Below, in pieces: positions 44,807 through 53,613 of a DNA stretch of 64,000 bases. The position numbers and the translations under genes were made by a program. This DNA is from Phascolarctobacterium sp. ET69 (lineage in GTDB: Bacteria; Bacillota; Negativicutes; Acidaminococcales; Acidaminococcaceae): positions 372,001 to 436,000 of the forward strand of contig NZ_JAMBLR010000001.1 in NCBI RefSeq assembly GCF_023336935.1. The letters are read 5' to 3'. The notes beneath the pieces were generated by a model, which worked only from the letters and a program-made list of their open reading frames with translations, was not told the origin of the DNA and did no database searches. Position 1 is the stretch's first letter. Each line of letters opens with the position of its first letter.

Positions 44807-45423
44807 CCTTTCACCTGTTTTATAAAATTTTTAATTTTAACTTCATCCTTACTGCCGCCGCTTTCCACTCCGCCGCTTACGTCAACGGCGTAAGGCTTTA
44901 AGCCTTTTAATGCACTGCGCACATTTCCGGCATTCAGCCCGCCGGCTAAAAAGTAAGGTTTATTTATTTTAACGCCCTTTAAAAGCTGCGTGTCAAACTG
45001 CCTGCCCGTTCCGCCGTATGAGGCTGTGCTGTAAGTATCGAACAAAAAATACTCGCAGTTGTAAAACGCGGCTTTTTTTATGTCTGCTTCTTCCCTTACG
45101 CGCACGGCTTTAATAATTGGCAGCGTGCATATTTTGCGCAGTTCCGCAATATAGGCGTTGGTTTCATCTCCGTGCAGCTGCACCATGTTTATTATGCCAA
45201 GTTCGGCAGCCGCGGCAATTTCCTCCGGCGGGGCATTTACAAAAACCCCAATGCTCTTTATTTTTTTATTCAGTTTTGCTTTCAGGATGCGTGCCGTTAT
45301 TAAACTTACATACCGTTTGCTTAACGGATAAAACACAAAGCCGGTAAAATCAGGCTTTTGCCTGTTTACCAATTCCACGTCCTGCAAAGTTTTTATGCCG
45401 CAAATTTTTACCTTTACCATCAC
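44803..45423 (-). CDS. trpF: Phosphoribosylanthranilate isomerase
   Basis: Amadori isomerisation of phosphoribosylanthranilate. The 206-residue barrel has the N-terminal [15 protein letters not shown] with the catalytic cysteine, [37 protein letters not shown] at the C-terminus. Overlaps trpC by 4 bases and trpB by 4 bases. Confidence 0.95.
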   Translation of the reverse strand: MMVKVKICGIKTLQDVELVNRQKPDFTGFVFYPLSKRYVSLITARILKAKLNKKIKSIGVFVNAPPEEIAAAAELGIINMVQLHGDETNAYIAELRKICTLPIIKAVRVREEADIKKAAFYNCEYFLFDTYSTASYGGTGRQFDTQLLKGVKINKPYFLAGGLNAGNVRSALKGLKPYAVDVSGGVESGGSKDEVKIKNFIKQVKG

Positions 45424-46199
45424 TCAACACCTGCCAGTTGTTTCAGCGCACCTGCTGCATCACCGCTGCGCATCAGCGTTTCACCTATTAATACAGCGTC
45501 TGCACCGGCGTTTTGCAGTTTTATAATATCATTGCGCGTTTTTATGCCGCTTTCCGCCACAAAAGTTATGCCCGGCGGCACCAGCTTTTTTAAACGCAGG
45601 CTGTTGTTAAAATCAACCGTAAAATCCTTTAAGTTGCGGTTATTAACGCCTATAATTTCCGCACCGGCTTTCAGCGCCGTTTCCAGCTCCGCTTCATCAT
45701 GCACTTCCGTTAAAACATCAAGCCCAATACTTTTTGCCGCGGCAAGATATTCGCGCAAAACGCTTTCTTCCAAAAGTGCCGTTATTAAAAGTATGGCGTC
45801 AGCGCCGATAAGTTTTGCTTCGTAAATCTGCGCTTCGTGTACGGTAAAATCCTTACGCAGAACAGGAAGCGAAATGCTTTGGCTGATTGCCTTTAAATAT
45901 TCGTTGCTGCCTAAAAAATACTGCGGTTCCGTAAGGCACGACACGGCTGCCGCACCAGCTTTTTCGTAAGCCCCGGCCTGCAAAACCGGGTTAAAATCCT
46001 TTGCGATAAGCCCTTTGAAAGGCGAGGCTTTTTTTACTTCGCAGATAAAAGAAAGCCCCTCCTTTTTTAACGCCTGCCCAAACCCGCGGTTTACCTGCGG
46101 CAGCGCTTCCGCCTCACGGCGCAAAGCATTTAAACCATATTTTTTTATCAGTTCACCGGCACGTTCTTTAGATGCCGCCGCTAAAGTATCAAGTATCAT
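45420..46199 (-). CDS. trpC: Indole-3-glycerol phosphate synthase
   Basis: Ring-closing decarboxylation of carboxyphenylamino-deoxyribulose phosphate. The 259-residue barrel has the catalytic lysine motif CEVKKASPFKGLI, VLRKDFTVHEAQIYEAKLIGADAILLI region, GVNNRNLKDF and VAESGIKTRNDI. It starts 7 bases after trpD ends. Confidence 0.96.
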   Translation of the reverse strand: MILDTLAAASKERAGELIKKYGLNALRREAEALPQVNRGFGQALKKEGLSFICEVKKASPFKGLIAKDFNPVLQAGAYEKAGAAAVSCLTEPQYFLGSNEYLKAISQSISLPVLRKDFTVHEAQIYEAKLIGADAILLITALLEESVLREYLAAAKSIGLDVLTEVHDEAELETALKAGAEIIGVNNRNLKDFTVDFNNSLRLKKLVPPGITFVAESGIKTRNDIIKLQNAGADAVLIGETLMRSGDAAGALKQLAGVE

Positions 46200-46206
46200 A
46201 AAAGCC

Positions 46207-47214
46207 TCACATATTGCTTAATTTTACAAGCTGCTGCAATTTTTTGTAAGCCCTGCCGCTGTCAATGGTTTCTTCTGCCAGAGCTGCACATTCCTTAATG
46301 CTGCCTTTGCCGCCGAGATATAAACTTACGGCACTGTTTAAAACAACTGCATCGCGTTTGCTGCCGCGTTCCGTGCCGTTTAAAATATTCGTGGTTATCT
46401 GCGCGTTTTCCTGTGCATCTCCGCCTACAAGGTCGGCTTTGGAGCAGCGTTTAAAGCCCAAATCAGCAGGGTCGAAAATATATTCCGTAACTTTGCCGTT
46501 AATAATTTCGGCCATTGTGTTGGTTGAAGAAACCGTTACTTCGTCAAGCCCGTCGTTGCCGTAAACCACTATGCCGCGTTTAACGCCGAGGTTTGAAAGC
46601 ACGCGCGCCAGCGGCAGCACCAGTTCCTTCTGGTAAACGCCCAAAAGCTGCAAACTTGCAAAGGCCGGGTTTGCCAAAGGCCCTATGATATTAAAAATGG
46701 TTCTGATGCCGATTTCCTTGCGCACCGGGCCTGCATAACGCATTGAAGCGTGGCAGGACTGCGCGAACAAAAAGCAAAGGTTAATTTTTTGCAGCAGTTC
46801 TTCGTTTTTCTCTGCCGGCAAATCTATTTTTACACCCAAAGCTTCAAGTACATCGGCGGCGCCACTTTTGCTTGATACGCTGCGGTTGCCGTGCTTTGCC
46901 ACCGGCTGCCCGGCCGCACTTATTACAAAGGCACTGGTTGTGGATATATTAAAAGTATTCGCGCAATCGCCGCCTGTGCCTACTATATCAAGAACGTCAC
47001 CCTGAGTATGGATGCGGCTGCATTTTTCGCGCAGCACCTGCGCACAGGCGGTAATTTCGTCTATTGTTTCACCTTTCATGCGCATGGCGGTAATAAAAGC
47101 CGCAATCTGGGCATTGGTTGCGCCGCCGCTCATAATCTGGTCAAAGGCTTCGCGTGTTTCTGTTCCTGCAAGGTTCTGCCCTGCTGCAAGTTTGGCAATT
47201 GCTGTGTTAATCAT
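46207..47214 (-). CDS. trpD: Anthranilate phosphoribosyltransferase
   Basis: Joins anthranilate and PRPP. The 335-residue protein has the PRPP-binding GTGGDCANTFNIST motif, the HGNRSVSSKSGAADVLEALG loop and RTIFNIIGPLANPA. With trpE and trpG missing just upstream, anthranilate would have to be supplied from outside or by enzymes elsewhere in the genome. It is the first intact gene of the operon. Confidence 0.96.
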   Translation of the reverse strand: MINTAIAKLAAGQNLAGTETREAFDQIMSGGATNAQIAAFITAMRMKGETIDEITACAQVLREKCSRIHTQGDVLDIVGTGGDCANTFNISTTSAFVISAAGQPVAKHGNRSVSSKSGAADVLEALGVKIDLPAEKNEELLQKINLCFLFAQSCHASMRYAGPVRKEIGIRTIFNIIGPLANPAFASLQLLGVYQKELVLPLARVLSNLGVKRGIVVYGNDGLDEVTVSSTNTMAEIINGKVTEYIFDPADLGFKRCSKADLVGGDAQENAQITTNILNGTERGSKRDAVVLNSAVSLYLGGKGSIKECAALAEETIDSGRAYKKLQQLVKLSNM

Positions 47215-47234
47215 TTTTTAATCCACCTTAAATA

Positions 47235-47386
47235 TCAGTCACTCAAAAAATTTGCAAGTATTTTCATGCCGTCCGGCGTCATTACCGATTCCGCGTTACC
47301 ATATCGGCAAAACATTCCTTTGCAACCGGTACAACCATATAATCAGCGGCATAGGCTTTTACTTCATCCAAACTTAAATTCAACAT
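47235..47386 (-). pseudogene. trpE-trpG deletion remnant
   Basis: An ATG at 47386 with a strong GGGGGG site opens a 34-codon frame that starts MLNLSLDEVKAYAADYMVV then PVAKECFADMVT, matching the N-terminus of anthranilate synthase component I (TrpE), then stops at 47282. Overlapping it in another frame, ESVMTPDGMKILANFLSD ends at a TGA (47237-47235), matching the C-terminus of TrpG (consensus HPES-TxxGxxILxNF). The fusion point is near 47300. So trpE and trpG (about 2 kb) have been deleted between these points, leaving both ends. Confidence 0.85.
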
Positions 47387-47429
47387 TTTGTCCCCCCTGA
47401 AAGTTTTTTGTTGGAAATGGCTGCCGCGC

Positions 47430-47725
47430 TAAATAAAAAAGCCTGTCCCTGTAAATATACAAGGACAGGCAATAATGCTATAAACCTGCGGTACCACCTT
47501 GATTCGCGGAAGATTCCGCGCACTTTAGCAGAGTGCCAACACACCCCTCGCCCGTAACGCTGGCGCTGCGTTGCAGAATACTCACAGAAAAACCTGCTTT
47601 GACTGCACCCTCAACGGTCCATTTATCAGACTGCATTTCTATCCGTTCCCAGCAACCGGACTCTCTGTGAGCGCATTTTCTGACTTGATCTCCGTCTCGT
47701 AGGTTTAGTGGTAATTATTAACTTG
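47430..47725 (-). promoter_or_regulatory. T-box leader (tryptophan) of the trp operon
   Basis: Minus-strand leader with stem I sequence, a specifier context GATAAATGGACCGTTGAGG with the Trp codon TGG at 47621-47619, the antiterminator element AAGGTGGTACCGCAGG (47500-47485), and the terminator GCCTGTCC / GGACAGGC (47470-47441) followed by TTTTTT. Uncharged tRNA(Trp) should allow read-through into trp genes. The leader is complete even though trpEG are gone. Confidence 0.93.
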
Positions 47726-47730
47726 TGTAT

Positions 47731-47759
47731 AGTTTACGCACAATACTGTAATTAGTCAA
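47731..47759 (-). promoter_or_regulatory. trp operon promoter
   Basis: -35 TTGACT (47759-47754), 17-base spacer, -10 TAAACT (47736-47731). Confidence 0.65.
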
Positions 47760-47839
47760 CAAATTTTTATCAAAAGCCTTAAAATTTTTAATTTTGCTGT
47801 AAATGTGTAAAGCAGTTTACAAATTTATGCACATAAACG

Positions 47840-48595
47840 TTAATCGTCTTTGCGCAAAACTATTTTACTTACACGGTCATTGGCATCAATATAAAAATCA
47901 AGCCCGGCATCTTCATAATCACCGTCATTCGGAAAATCATATCCAAGCATCATGGTTTGCTTTAAACTTTCGTCATTTTTATCAGGCGTAAAATAAACCA
48001 CTCTGTTAGGCATGCCGTACTGTCCTACAACACGTGCGGCTTCATCGCCGTTGCTTACGCCGCGCATGGTTGCAAACAAGGACGATTTGCCTTCCATAGC
48101 CGTAATAATATGTTTTTTACGGTTAACGCTGATTTTTACATCTGCATACTCATAAACATAATCACCGTGTTCTTTGCCTTCTTTAAGCAGTTTGCCGAGA
48201 GCCGCGTTTTCCGGCACAAAAACATCGTCAAGTTTCCATTCGCCAAAATTAATATCCTCGTCATTAAGCAAGGGTTCAGCTTCCGCAGGCGTTAAATATT
48301 CGGTTGCAATGTAACCCTTATGCCCGTTCCATACGGCTTCAGCCCAGGGCTGCTCGTCTTTTGTAATGCGCAGCAGCGAATGGCGCGGCAGGCAGCTGAT
48401 TATGTTATTGCTTACGGCAGGATTGGCACGGAAATTAACGTCATCTTCTGCCAAAATCATAAATTCGCCGCTTTTGTAGCCGCTTACGCGTTCGGTTGAA
48501 TAAAATTTTGTCAAATCTTCTGCCGATGCAGAATTTGCAAATACGGCAAGGCTGATTGCCGCCGTAGCCGTCAAAGCCAAAACTCCCTTAAACAT
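47840..48595 (-). CDS. Secreted SH3-domain protein of unknown function
   Basis: A 251-residue exported protein. The signal sequence (hydrophobic 5-18, SASAED cleavage near 25) precedes a bacterial SH3b-like domain at about 45-103 (NFRANPAVSNNIISCLP, WAEAVWNGHKGYIATEYL). The remaining about 150 residues have no domain I recognise. It lies 21 bases after ctpA on the same strand, at the end of the ftsEX-envC-ctpA run, so it may act on peptidoglycan. Role unknown. Confidence 0.8.
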   Translation of the reverse strand: MFKGVLALTATAAISLAVFANSASAEDLTKFYSTERVSGYKSGEFMILAEDDVNFRANPAVSNNIISCLPRHSLLRITKDEQPWAEAVWNGHKGYIATEYLTPAEAEPLLNDEDINFGEWKLDDVFVPENAALGKLLKEGKEHGDYVYEYADVKISVNRKKHIITAMEGKSSLFATMRGVSNGDEAARVVGQYGMPNRVVYFTPDKNDESLKQTMMLGYDFPNDGDYEDAGLDFYIDANDRVSKIVLRKDD

Positions 48596-48616
48596 TACTG
48601 CTTTGCTGCTCCTTTC

Positions 48617-49768
48617 TTATTTTGCAAGCTGTTCTTTTAAATAGTTTTCTGCTGCTTCCAGCTGAGTGTCTTTCATGCTTTGCAGGTCAAGCTCAACCTC
48701 AACATCCGGCTTAATGCCGGTGCCGTGAATGGAACGCCCGCTCGGCGTATAATATTTGGCTGTTGTAAGTTTCAGCCCTGTATTTTCACTTAATTTATAA
48801 ACGGATTGAACCGACCCCTTGCCAAAAGTCTGCACGCCGAAAAGCTTGCCCGCACCCGTATCCTGCACGGCACCGGCAACAATTTCAGCCGCACTGGCGC
48901 TGCCGTGGTCAACAAGCACAGCCAGCGGATATTTGACTTTTTCAAGGTTTGATTCTTCAACAAAGGTATTGCCGCTGCGGTCCTTAATAGATACCACCGT
49001 GCCTTTGGGAACAATGTACTGCGCAACTTTTACGCATTCGCCCAAAATGCCGCCGGGGTTATGGCGCAAATCAAGCAGCAAGGCCTGCATGCCTTCTTTT
49101 TCAAGCTCTATATACTTTTTGGCAAAATCGGCGCCGGTCTGTTCGTTAAATACCGAAATGCGTATATAACCGATTTTTGTACCGGGCAGCATCTGCCCAC
49201 CTACCGATTCTACCTTAATATCGCCGCGGATAACGCGCACGGTGCGCTCTGCGCCGTCTGCGCTTTCAAGAAGCAGCTCCACTTCCGTGCCCTGTTTGCC
49301 GCGTATTTTGGCAACAACATCCTCCAGCTGCATACCGTCAACATTCGTGCCGTCAACGGCAAGAATTTTATCTCCAGCTTTTATTCCGGCTTCATCGCCC
49401 GGTGTTCCTTTCATTGGCGCAACTACAACAAAATCATCGTCCTTTTTGCCAAGAACCACGCCAATACCGCCAAAAACACCGTCCGTCAAATCAGTAATTT
49501 CGCTGAAGCTTTTCTTGTCAAGGTAAGCGGAATACGGGTCGCCCAAAGCCTTAACCATGCCGGAAGTAGCACCGTCAAACAGTTTTTCGCTGTCAACCGG
49601 CTCCACATAGTTATCGCGCACGGTAACAAGTGTTTTTAAAAATACCATGCCTCCGGCAGAACTGCCGGCCGCTTTCTGCACCAAAGCCATGATAACGGCC
49701 AAGGTAATTACTGCTGTACAGGCACATGCCAGCAGCAAAGTTAAAAAGTTAAACCTTTTTTTCAGCAT
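48617..49768 (-). CDS. ctpA: S41 family carboxyl-terminal processing peptidase
   Basis: A 383-residue membrane-anchored serine protease. One transmembrane helix at about 9-31, a PDZ domain at about 95-165 (GVFGGIGVVLGKKDD), and the S41 catalytic domain with LRHNPGG, the serine region DHGSASAAEI (about 289-296) and the lysine in TFGKGSVQ (about 317). Family members trim exported or envelope proteins, often peptidoglycan hydrolases; sitting after envC supports that. Start at 49768 has GGAG. Confidence 0.92.
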   Translation of the reverse strand: MLKKRFNFLTLLLACACTAVITLAVIMALVQKAAGSSAGGMVFLKTLVTVRDNYVEPVDSEKLFDGATSGMVKALGDPYSAYLDKKSFSEITDLTDGVFGGIGVVLGKKDDDFVVVAPMKGTPGDEAGIKAGDKILAVDGTNVDGMQLEDVVAKIRGKQGTEVELLLESADGAERTVRVIRGDIKVESVGGQMLPGTKIGYIRISVFNEQTGADFAKKYIELEKEGMQALLLDLRHNPGGILGECVKVAQYIVPKGTVVSIKDRSGNTFVEESNLEKVKYPLAVLVDHGSASAAEIVAGAVQDTGAGKLFGVQTFGKGSVQSVYKLSENTGLKLTTAKYYTPSGRSIHGTGIKPDVEVELDLQSMKDTQLEAAENYLKEQLAK

Positions 49769-49792
49769 TTATGCCCCTCCAATTGCAGCCCA

Positions 49793-50926
49793 TTACGGCA
49801 GATAGTTCATCGGGTCGGTAAGTTCACCGTTCAGGCGTGCTTCAAAATGGCAGTGCGGGCCGGTAGACCAGCCGGTGCTGCCTGCAAGAGCTATCGTCTG
49901 GCCCTGCTGCACATACTGGCCTTCAGATACCCACAGTTCACTGTTATGCCCATACAAACTTACAAGCCCGCCGCCATGGTCAATCATTACGCAGTAGCCA
50001 TAACCGCCCAGCCAGCCGGAATATACAACCGTGCCGCTGTCCGCCGCAGCAATAGGCGTACCGGTGTCACAGGCAATATCATAACCGGAATGGTAACGGG
50101 TAGTGCCGAAAATAGGATGTGTACGCCAGCCATAGTAGGAAGTAATTTCGCCCTGCACCGGCCAGATAAATTTGCCCGTGCCTCCGCCGCCCGGCATACC
50201 GCCCGCATTTTGCAGGCTGCGCAGCATGCTGGCAATGTTTTCGCTGATAGCGGCAAGGCGGTCGTACTCGCCTTCAACCTGGCTGCGTTCTTCTTCGGCA
50301 GCATATAAAAGCTGCGCTCTTTCTTCACGCCGTGCTTCTGCTTCCTGGCGTTTTACTTCAAGTTCTGCCCTCAAAGCATCAAGCTCCTTTGTCTGGGCAT
50401 CAAGTTCTTCCTGCCGCTTTTCAATTTCAGCCATTGATTTGTTAATGGCATCAAGCATTGCAATATCGCGGCTGATTATTTTTTGCAGCAGGAACATACG
50501 GGACGAAAAATCGGAAAAATCTTTCGCACCCAAAAGTACGTCCAGATAGTTAATCTGTCCGTTGATATAAATATCGCGCAGGCGCTTTTTAAAAATGTTC
50601 ATCCTGCGTTCAAGGTTGGCTTTTTCTTCTGCCAGTTTAGCCTGATTATCGGCAATGGCAGCATCAAGTTCCGCCTGGCGGGCATTAATCTCGTCAAGGC
50701 GTATCTGCAGCTGGCGCAGTTCACTTACTACTTCTTCCATACGGCTGCTGGCCGCATCGGCAGCACGCCTTGCTTCTTCGCGCTGCGTTTCCATATCGCG
50801 CATCTGCTGCTGCACCCTGTCATATTCAGCTTGTTTTTCAGAAAGTTCGTCGGCGTAACCATGCAGCACCGGCAGGCCTGCAACACATGCCGCCAGAACT
50901 GCCGCCAGAACTTTACTTTTCAACAT
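49793..50926 (-). CDS. EnvC-like murein hydrolase activator with M23 domain
   Basis: A 377-residue exported protein: signal sequence, a long coiled coil to about 240, and a C-terminal LytM/M23 domain with RYHSGYDIACDTG and GPHCHFEARLNG. Unlike E. coli EnvC, the zinc ligands (His-x3-Asp and HxH) are kept, so this protein could itself be a zinc endopeptidase. It follows ftsX by 14 bases. FtsEX-EnvC controls septal or lateral peptidoglycan hydrolysis. Start at 50926 has GGGAGG 7 bases upstream. Confidence 0.9.
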   Translation of the reverse strand: MLKSKVLAAVLAACVAGLPVLHGYADELSEKQAEYDRVQQQMRDMETQREEARRAADAASSRMEEVVSELRQLQIRLDEINARQAELDAAIADNQAKLAEEKANLERRMNIFKKRLRDIYINGQINYLDVLLGAKDFSDFSSRMFLLQKIISRDIAMLDAINKSMAEIEKRQEELDAQTKELDALRAELEVKRQEAEARREERAQLLYAAEEERSQVEGEYDRLAAISENIASMLRSLQNAGGMPGGGGTGKFIWPVQGEITSYYGWRTHPIFGTTRYHSGYDIACDTGTPIAAADSGTVVYSGWLGGYGYCVMIDHGGGLVSLYGHNSELWVSEGQYVQQGQTIALAGSTGWSTGPHCHFEARLNGELTDPMNYLP

Positions 50927-50940
50927 GCGCAGCCCTCCCG

Positions 50941-51828
50941 TCAAACGCGCAGGAACTTGCGCAAAGATACGTAACTGCCGGCCGCACCAATAGCTGTACC
51001 GCTGATGATAATAAACAAATCAACATAAATCAGCATCGGGTAAGGAGGCAGCATCGGCAAAAACGCCAGCGTGGAATAAATACGCGACAGCAGTGCCGAA
51101 TAAGAAATATCTATTATGGTAATGGAAATAAGCGAACCGAAAAAGCCCAGCGTCATGCCTTCCAACATGAACGGCCAGCGGATAAACCAGTCGGTTGCGC
51201 CTACGTATTTCATTATGTTAACTTCGCGCCTGCGGGCAAAAACCGTCAGGCGGATGGTATTTGCAATAATAAACAGCGTTGCAAAAGCAAGCAGCACTAC
51301 CAGCAGAATACCGCCAATACGCAGTATTTTGGTAATCTGAAACAGCTGCTCAACAACTTCCTGCCCGAATTTTGCGGTTTCCACGCCTTCCATCTCGCCT
51401 ATCTGCGGAGTAAGCTCGGCTATGCGTTCAGGAGCGTCCACTTCCACTTCAAAATAATACGGGAATGGATTATCCGTGCCAAGCGAGTTAAGCAGGTTCT
51501 GCTGTTCGCCAAGGCGTTCTTTAAAACGTTCCAGCGCTTCTTCTTTGGTTACCGGAGTAACTTTTTCGACACCTGGAAGCCCTTCCAGTTTGGTACGCGT
51601 TGCTTCCAGCACATCGCCGTCTACTTCATCCTGCATATAAACGGTTATCTGTACCTGGCTTTCCAGATATTGGGCAAGGTTATTGGTATTTAAAAATAAT
51701 AAAAGAAACATACCCAAAACCAACAGCGACAAAGCAACGGTCGATACAGAGGCTACGCTCATCAGGCCGTTGCGCCGTATGGATTTATATGTTTCTCTTA
51801 CAAAATATTCTTTCGTACTAAGACTCAT
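50941..51828 (-). CDS. ftsX: Cell division protein FtsX
   Basis: ABC transporter-like permease that transmits FtsE ATP hydrolysis to periplasmic or wall hydrolases. The 295-residue protein has an N-terminal segment YFVRETYKSIRRNGLMS, one membrane helix, an extracellular loop (about 45-165), and three C-terminal helices. Start at 51828 (MSLSTKEY) has AAAGGAG 9 bases upstream and overlaps the ftsE end by 11 bases. Directly precedes envC. Confidence 0.94.
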   Translation of the reverse strand: MSLSTKEYFVRETYKSIRRNGLMSVASVSTVALSLLVLGMFLLLFLNTNNLAQYLESQVQITVYMQDEVDGDVLEATRTKLEGLPGVEKVTPVTKEEALERFKERLGEQQNLLNSLGTDNPFPYYFEVEVDAPERIAELTPQIGEMEGVETAKFGQEVVEQLFQITKILRIGGILLVVLLAFATLFIIANTIRLTVFARRREVNIMKYVGATDWFIRWPFMLEGMTLGFFGSLISITIIDISYSALLSRIYSTLAFLPMLPPYPMLIYVDLFIIISGTAIGAAGSYVSLRKFLRV

Positions 51829-52504
51829 AGCCGTATACTCCTTTTGCATCATCGCGCACAATATGTCCGTGCTCAATGGCTATAACCCTTTTTTCCATTT
51901 CATCAACTATTTCCCTGTCGTGCGTAGCCATTACAATAGTGGTTCCGCTTTTGTTTACCTCGCGGAAAATATCCATAATTTCCCAGCTGGTTTCCGGGTC
52001 GAGGTTGCCGGTAGGTTCATCGGCTATTAAAAGGATAGGGTCGTTAACAATGGCGCGTGCAATGGCAATGCGCTGCTGTTCGCCGCCGCTGAGCTCGGTA
52101 GGATAAGCATGCGCACGCTTGCGCAGCCCTACAAGGTCAAGCACATCGTTAACGCGGCGTTTGATTTTGCGGTACGGAGTTTCGATAACCTGCATTGCAA
52201 ACGCAACATTGTCATATACGGTACGGTCAGGCAGCAGGCGGTAATCCTGAAAAACTATGCCCAGCTGCCTTCTGAAATACGGAATTTCCTTATCTGTCAT
52301 TTTTACAAGGTCATGCCCGTTTACGATAACTTTACCGCTGGAAGGCAGAACCTCACGGAACAGCATTTTAAAGAAAGTAGACTTTCCTGCGCCGCTCGGG
52401 CCTACAATAAAAACAAATTCGCCCTGCTCAATACGGACGTTAATATCCTGCAAAGCGACTGAACCGCCTGGATAAATTTTGCTTACGTCTATCATTTCCA
52501 GCAT
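51818..52504 (-). CDS. ftsE: Cell division ATP-binding protein FtsE
   Basis: ABC ATPase partner of FtsX. The 228-residue protein has the Walker A GPSGAGKSTFFKML, the signature LSGGEQQRIAIARAIV, the Walker B LLIADEPTGNLDP and the H-loop MATHDREIVDEM. The start at 52504 has AAAGGAG 8 bases upstream; an in-frame ATG at 52522 lies before this site. It follows csaB with 14 bases between stop and start. Confidence 0.95.
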   Translation of the reverse strand: MLEMIDVSKIYPGGSVALQDINVRIEQGEFVFIVGPSGAGKSTFFKMLFREVLPSSGKVIVNGHDLVKMTDKEIPYFRRQLGIVFQDYRLLPDRTVYDNVAFAMQVIETPYRKIKRRVNDVLDLVGLRKRAHAYPTELSGGEQQRIAIARAIVNDPILLIADEPTGNLDPETSWEIMDIFREVNKSGTTIVMATHDREIVDEMEKRVIAIEHGHIVRDDAKGVYGYES

Positions 52505-52518
52505 ACGGCCTGCTCCTT

Positions 52519-53613
52519 TCATTCTTCACCGCGCAGCAGCGCAAAAGTTCTTTCCAAATTAAGCTGTGCCTTACTGCGCAGCTGCTCCATCCGTTCATTC
52601 TGTACAACCGGCGGCTTGCACCACGCGGCTTTAAGTACGTTTACAAGCTGCTCTTTCTTTATATCATCCACACTTCCGGCAAGCACCCCACCGGCGGTAT
52701 TTACAAATGCGTCAACCTTGGGGTCGTACGAAATTGCCAAAAGCGGCACCTTCATAACTGCCGCAAAAACCAGTGCGTGCAGGCGCATGCCCAAAAGCAG
52801 CTTAAAATTGCCTATCAGCGATAAAAATTCTTCCGTGTTATATGCGGAATCCAAAAAATAAATGTCTTTTTCGTCTTTTAAAAAGCTGTTAACGGCAGCA
52901 CAGCTTTTTAAATCTGCCGGATACTGCAATGGCAAAAGCACTATCTGCGCGTCATGCTCCGATTTAAACTGTTTTAAGGCAGCTGCAATTACCTTAAAGC
53001 AATTTATATCATTTGCCCACGGGCGTACGGAAATACCAAGCACCGGCCTGTTAATGTCAATACCGGCATTTTGCAGTATTTTTTGCCCTATAGTTTTATC
53101 TGCAACGGGCAAAGCCAGCACAGAATCGGCAGTTACAATAATATTTCTGCCGCTGAGGCCCATTTTTAAGAGTTCAGTCTGCGAATCTGCATCTCTTACA
53201 GTAATTAAATCTGCCTTGCTGCAGACAATTCTTGTCAGCTTTCTTGCCAGCGTATTGCGGATTGGACCAATGCCGTGCGAATACAGCATAACCTTTTTGC
53301 CTGCCATTTTGCCCATTAAAATAATGAACAGATAATAAAAAAGGCTGCGCAGGCTGGTTACATCCTGCAAAAGGCTGCCGCCGCCGCTTAAAAGCATATC
53401 GGCATTTTTTACAGCACTGTATATTTTAAAAAAGTTAAAACGGTAAATGCTTTTTACTTTATGTTTGGCAGATGTTTCGGCAGGATTACCGGAAATAACC
53501 GTCAGGTCAATTTCCGGCTGTACGCCGCGCAAAGCCCTTACAATAGATGTAAGCATGGCTTCATCACCCGCGTTGGCAAATCCGTAATATCCGGAAATGA
53601 CAATTTTATTCAT
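52519..53613 (-). CDS. csaB: Polysaccharide pyruvyl transferase CsaB
   Basis: Transfers pyruvate from phosphoenolpyruvate to secondary cell wall or peptidoglycan-linked sugars, making the ligand for SLH domains. The 364-residue protein has YYGFANAGDEAMLTSI, MLLSGGGSLLQDVTS, YSHGIGPIRN and the C-terminal MRLHALVFAAVMKVPLLAISYDPKVDAF. In Negativicutes pyruvylation is thought to help anchor the OmpM-type outer-membrane proteins; that is inference here. It overlaps the DUF5693 gene by 8 bases. Confidence 0.93.
   Translation of the reverse strand: MNKIVISGYYGFANAGDEAMLTSIVRALRGVQPEIDLTVISGNPAETSAKHKVKSIYRFNFFKIYSAVKNADMLLSGGGSLLQDVTSLRSLFYYLFIILMGKMAGKKVMLYSHGIGPIRNTLARKLTRIVCSKADLITVRDADSQTELLKMGLSGRNIIVTADSVLALPVADKTIGQKILQNAGIDINRPVLGISVRPWANDINCFKVIAAALKQFKSEHDAQIVLLPLQYPADLKSCAAVNSFLKDEKDIYFLDSAYNTEEFLSLIGNFKLLLGMRLHALVFAAVMKVPLLAISYDPKVDAFVNTAGGVLAGSVDDIKKEQLVNVLKAAWCKPPVVQNERMEQLRSKAQLNLERTFALLRGEE

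Noticed and set aside
47282-47386. 34-codon frame read as a trp leader peptide
   Set aside because: It has no run of Trp codons and its sequence matches the TrpE N-terminus; regulation is by the T-box, so it is a gene remnant.
50770-51693. 307-codon plus-strand frame opposite envC/ftsX
   Set aside because: Antisense to two well-supported genes and lacking any recognisable domain.
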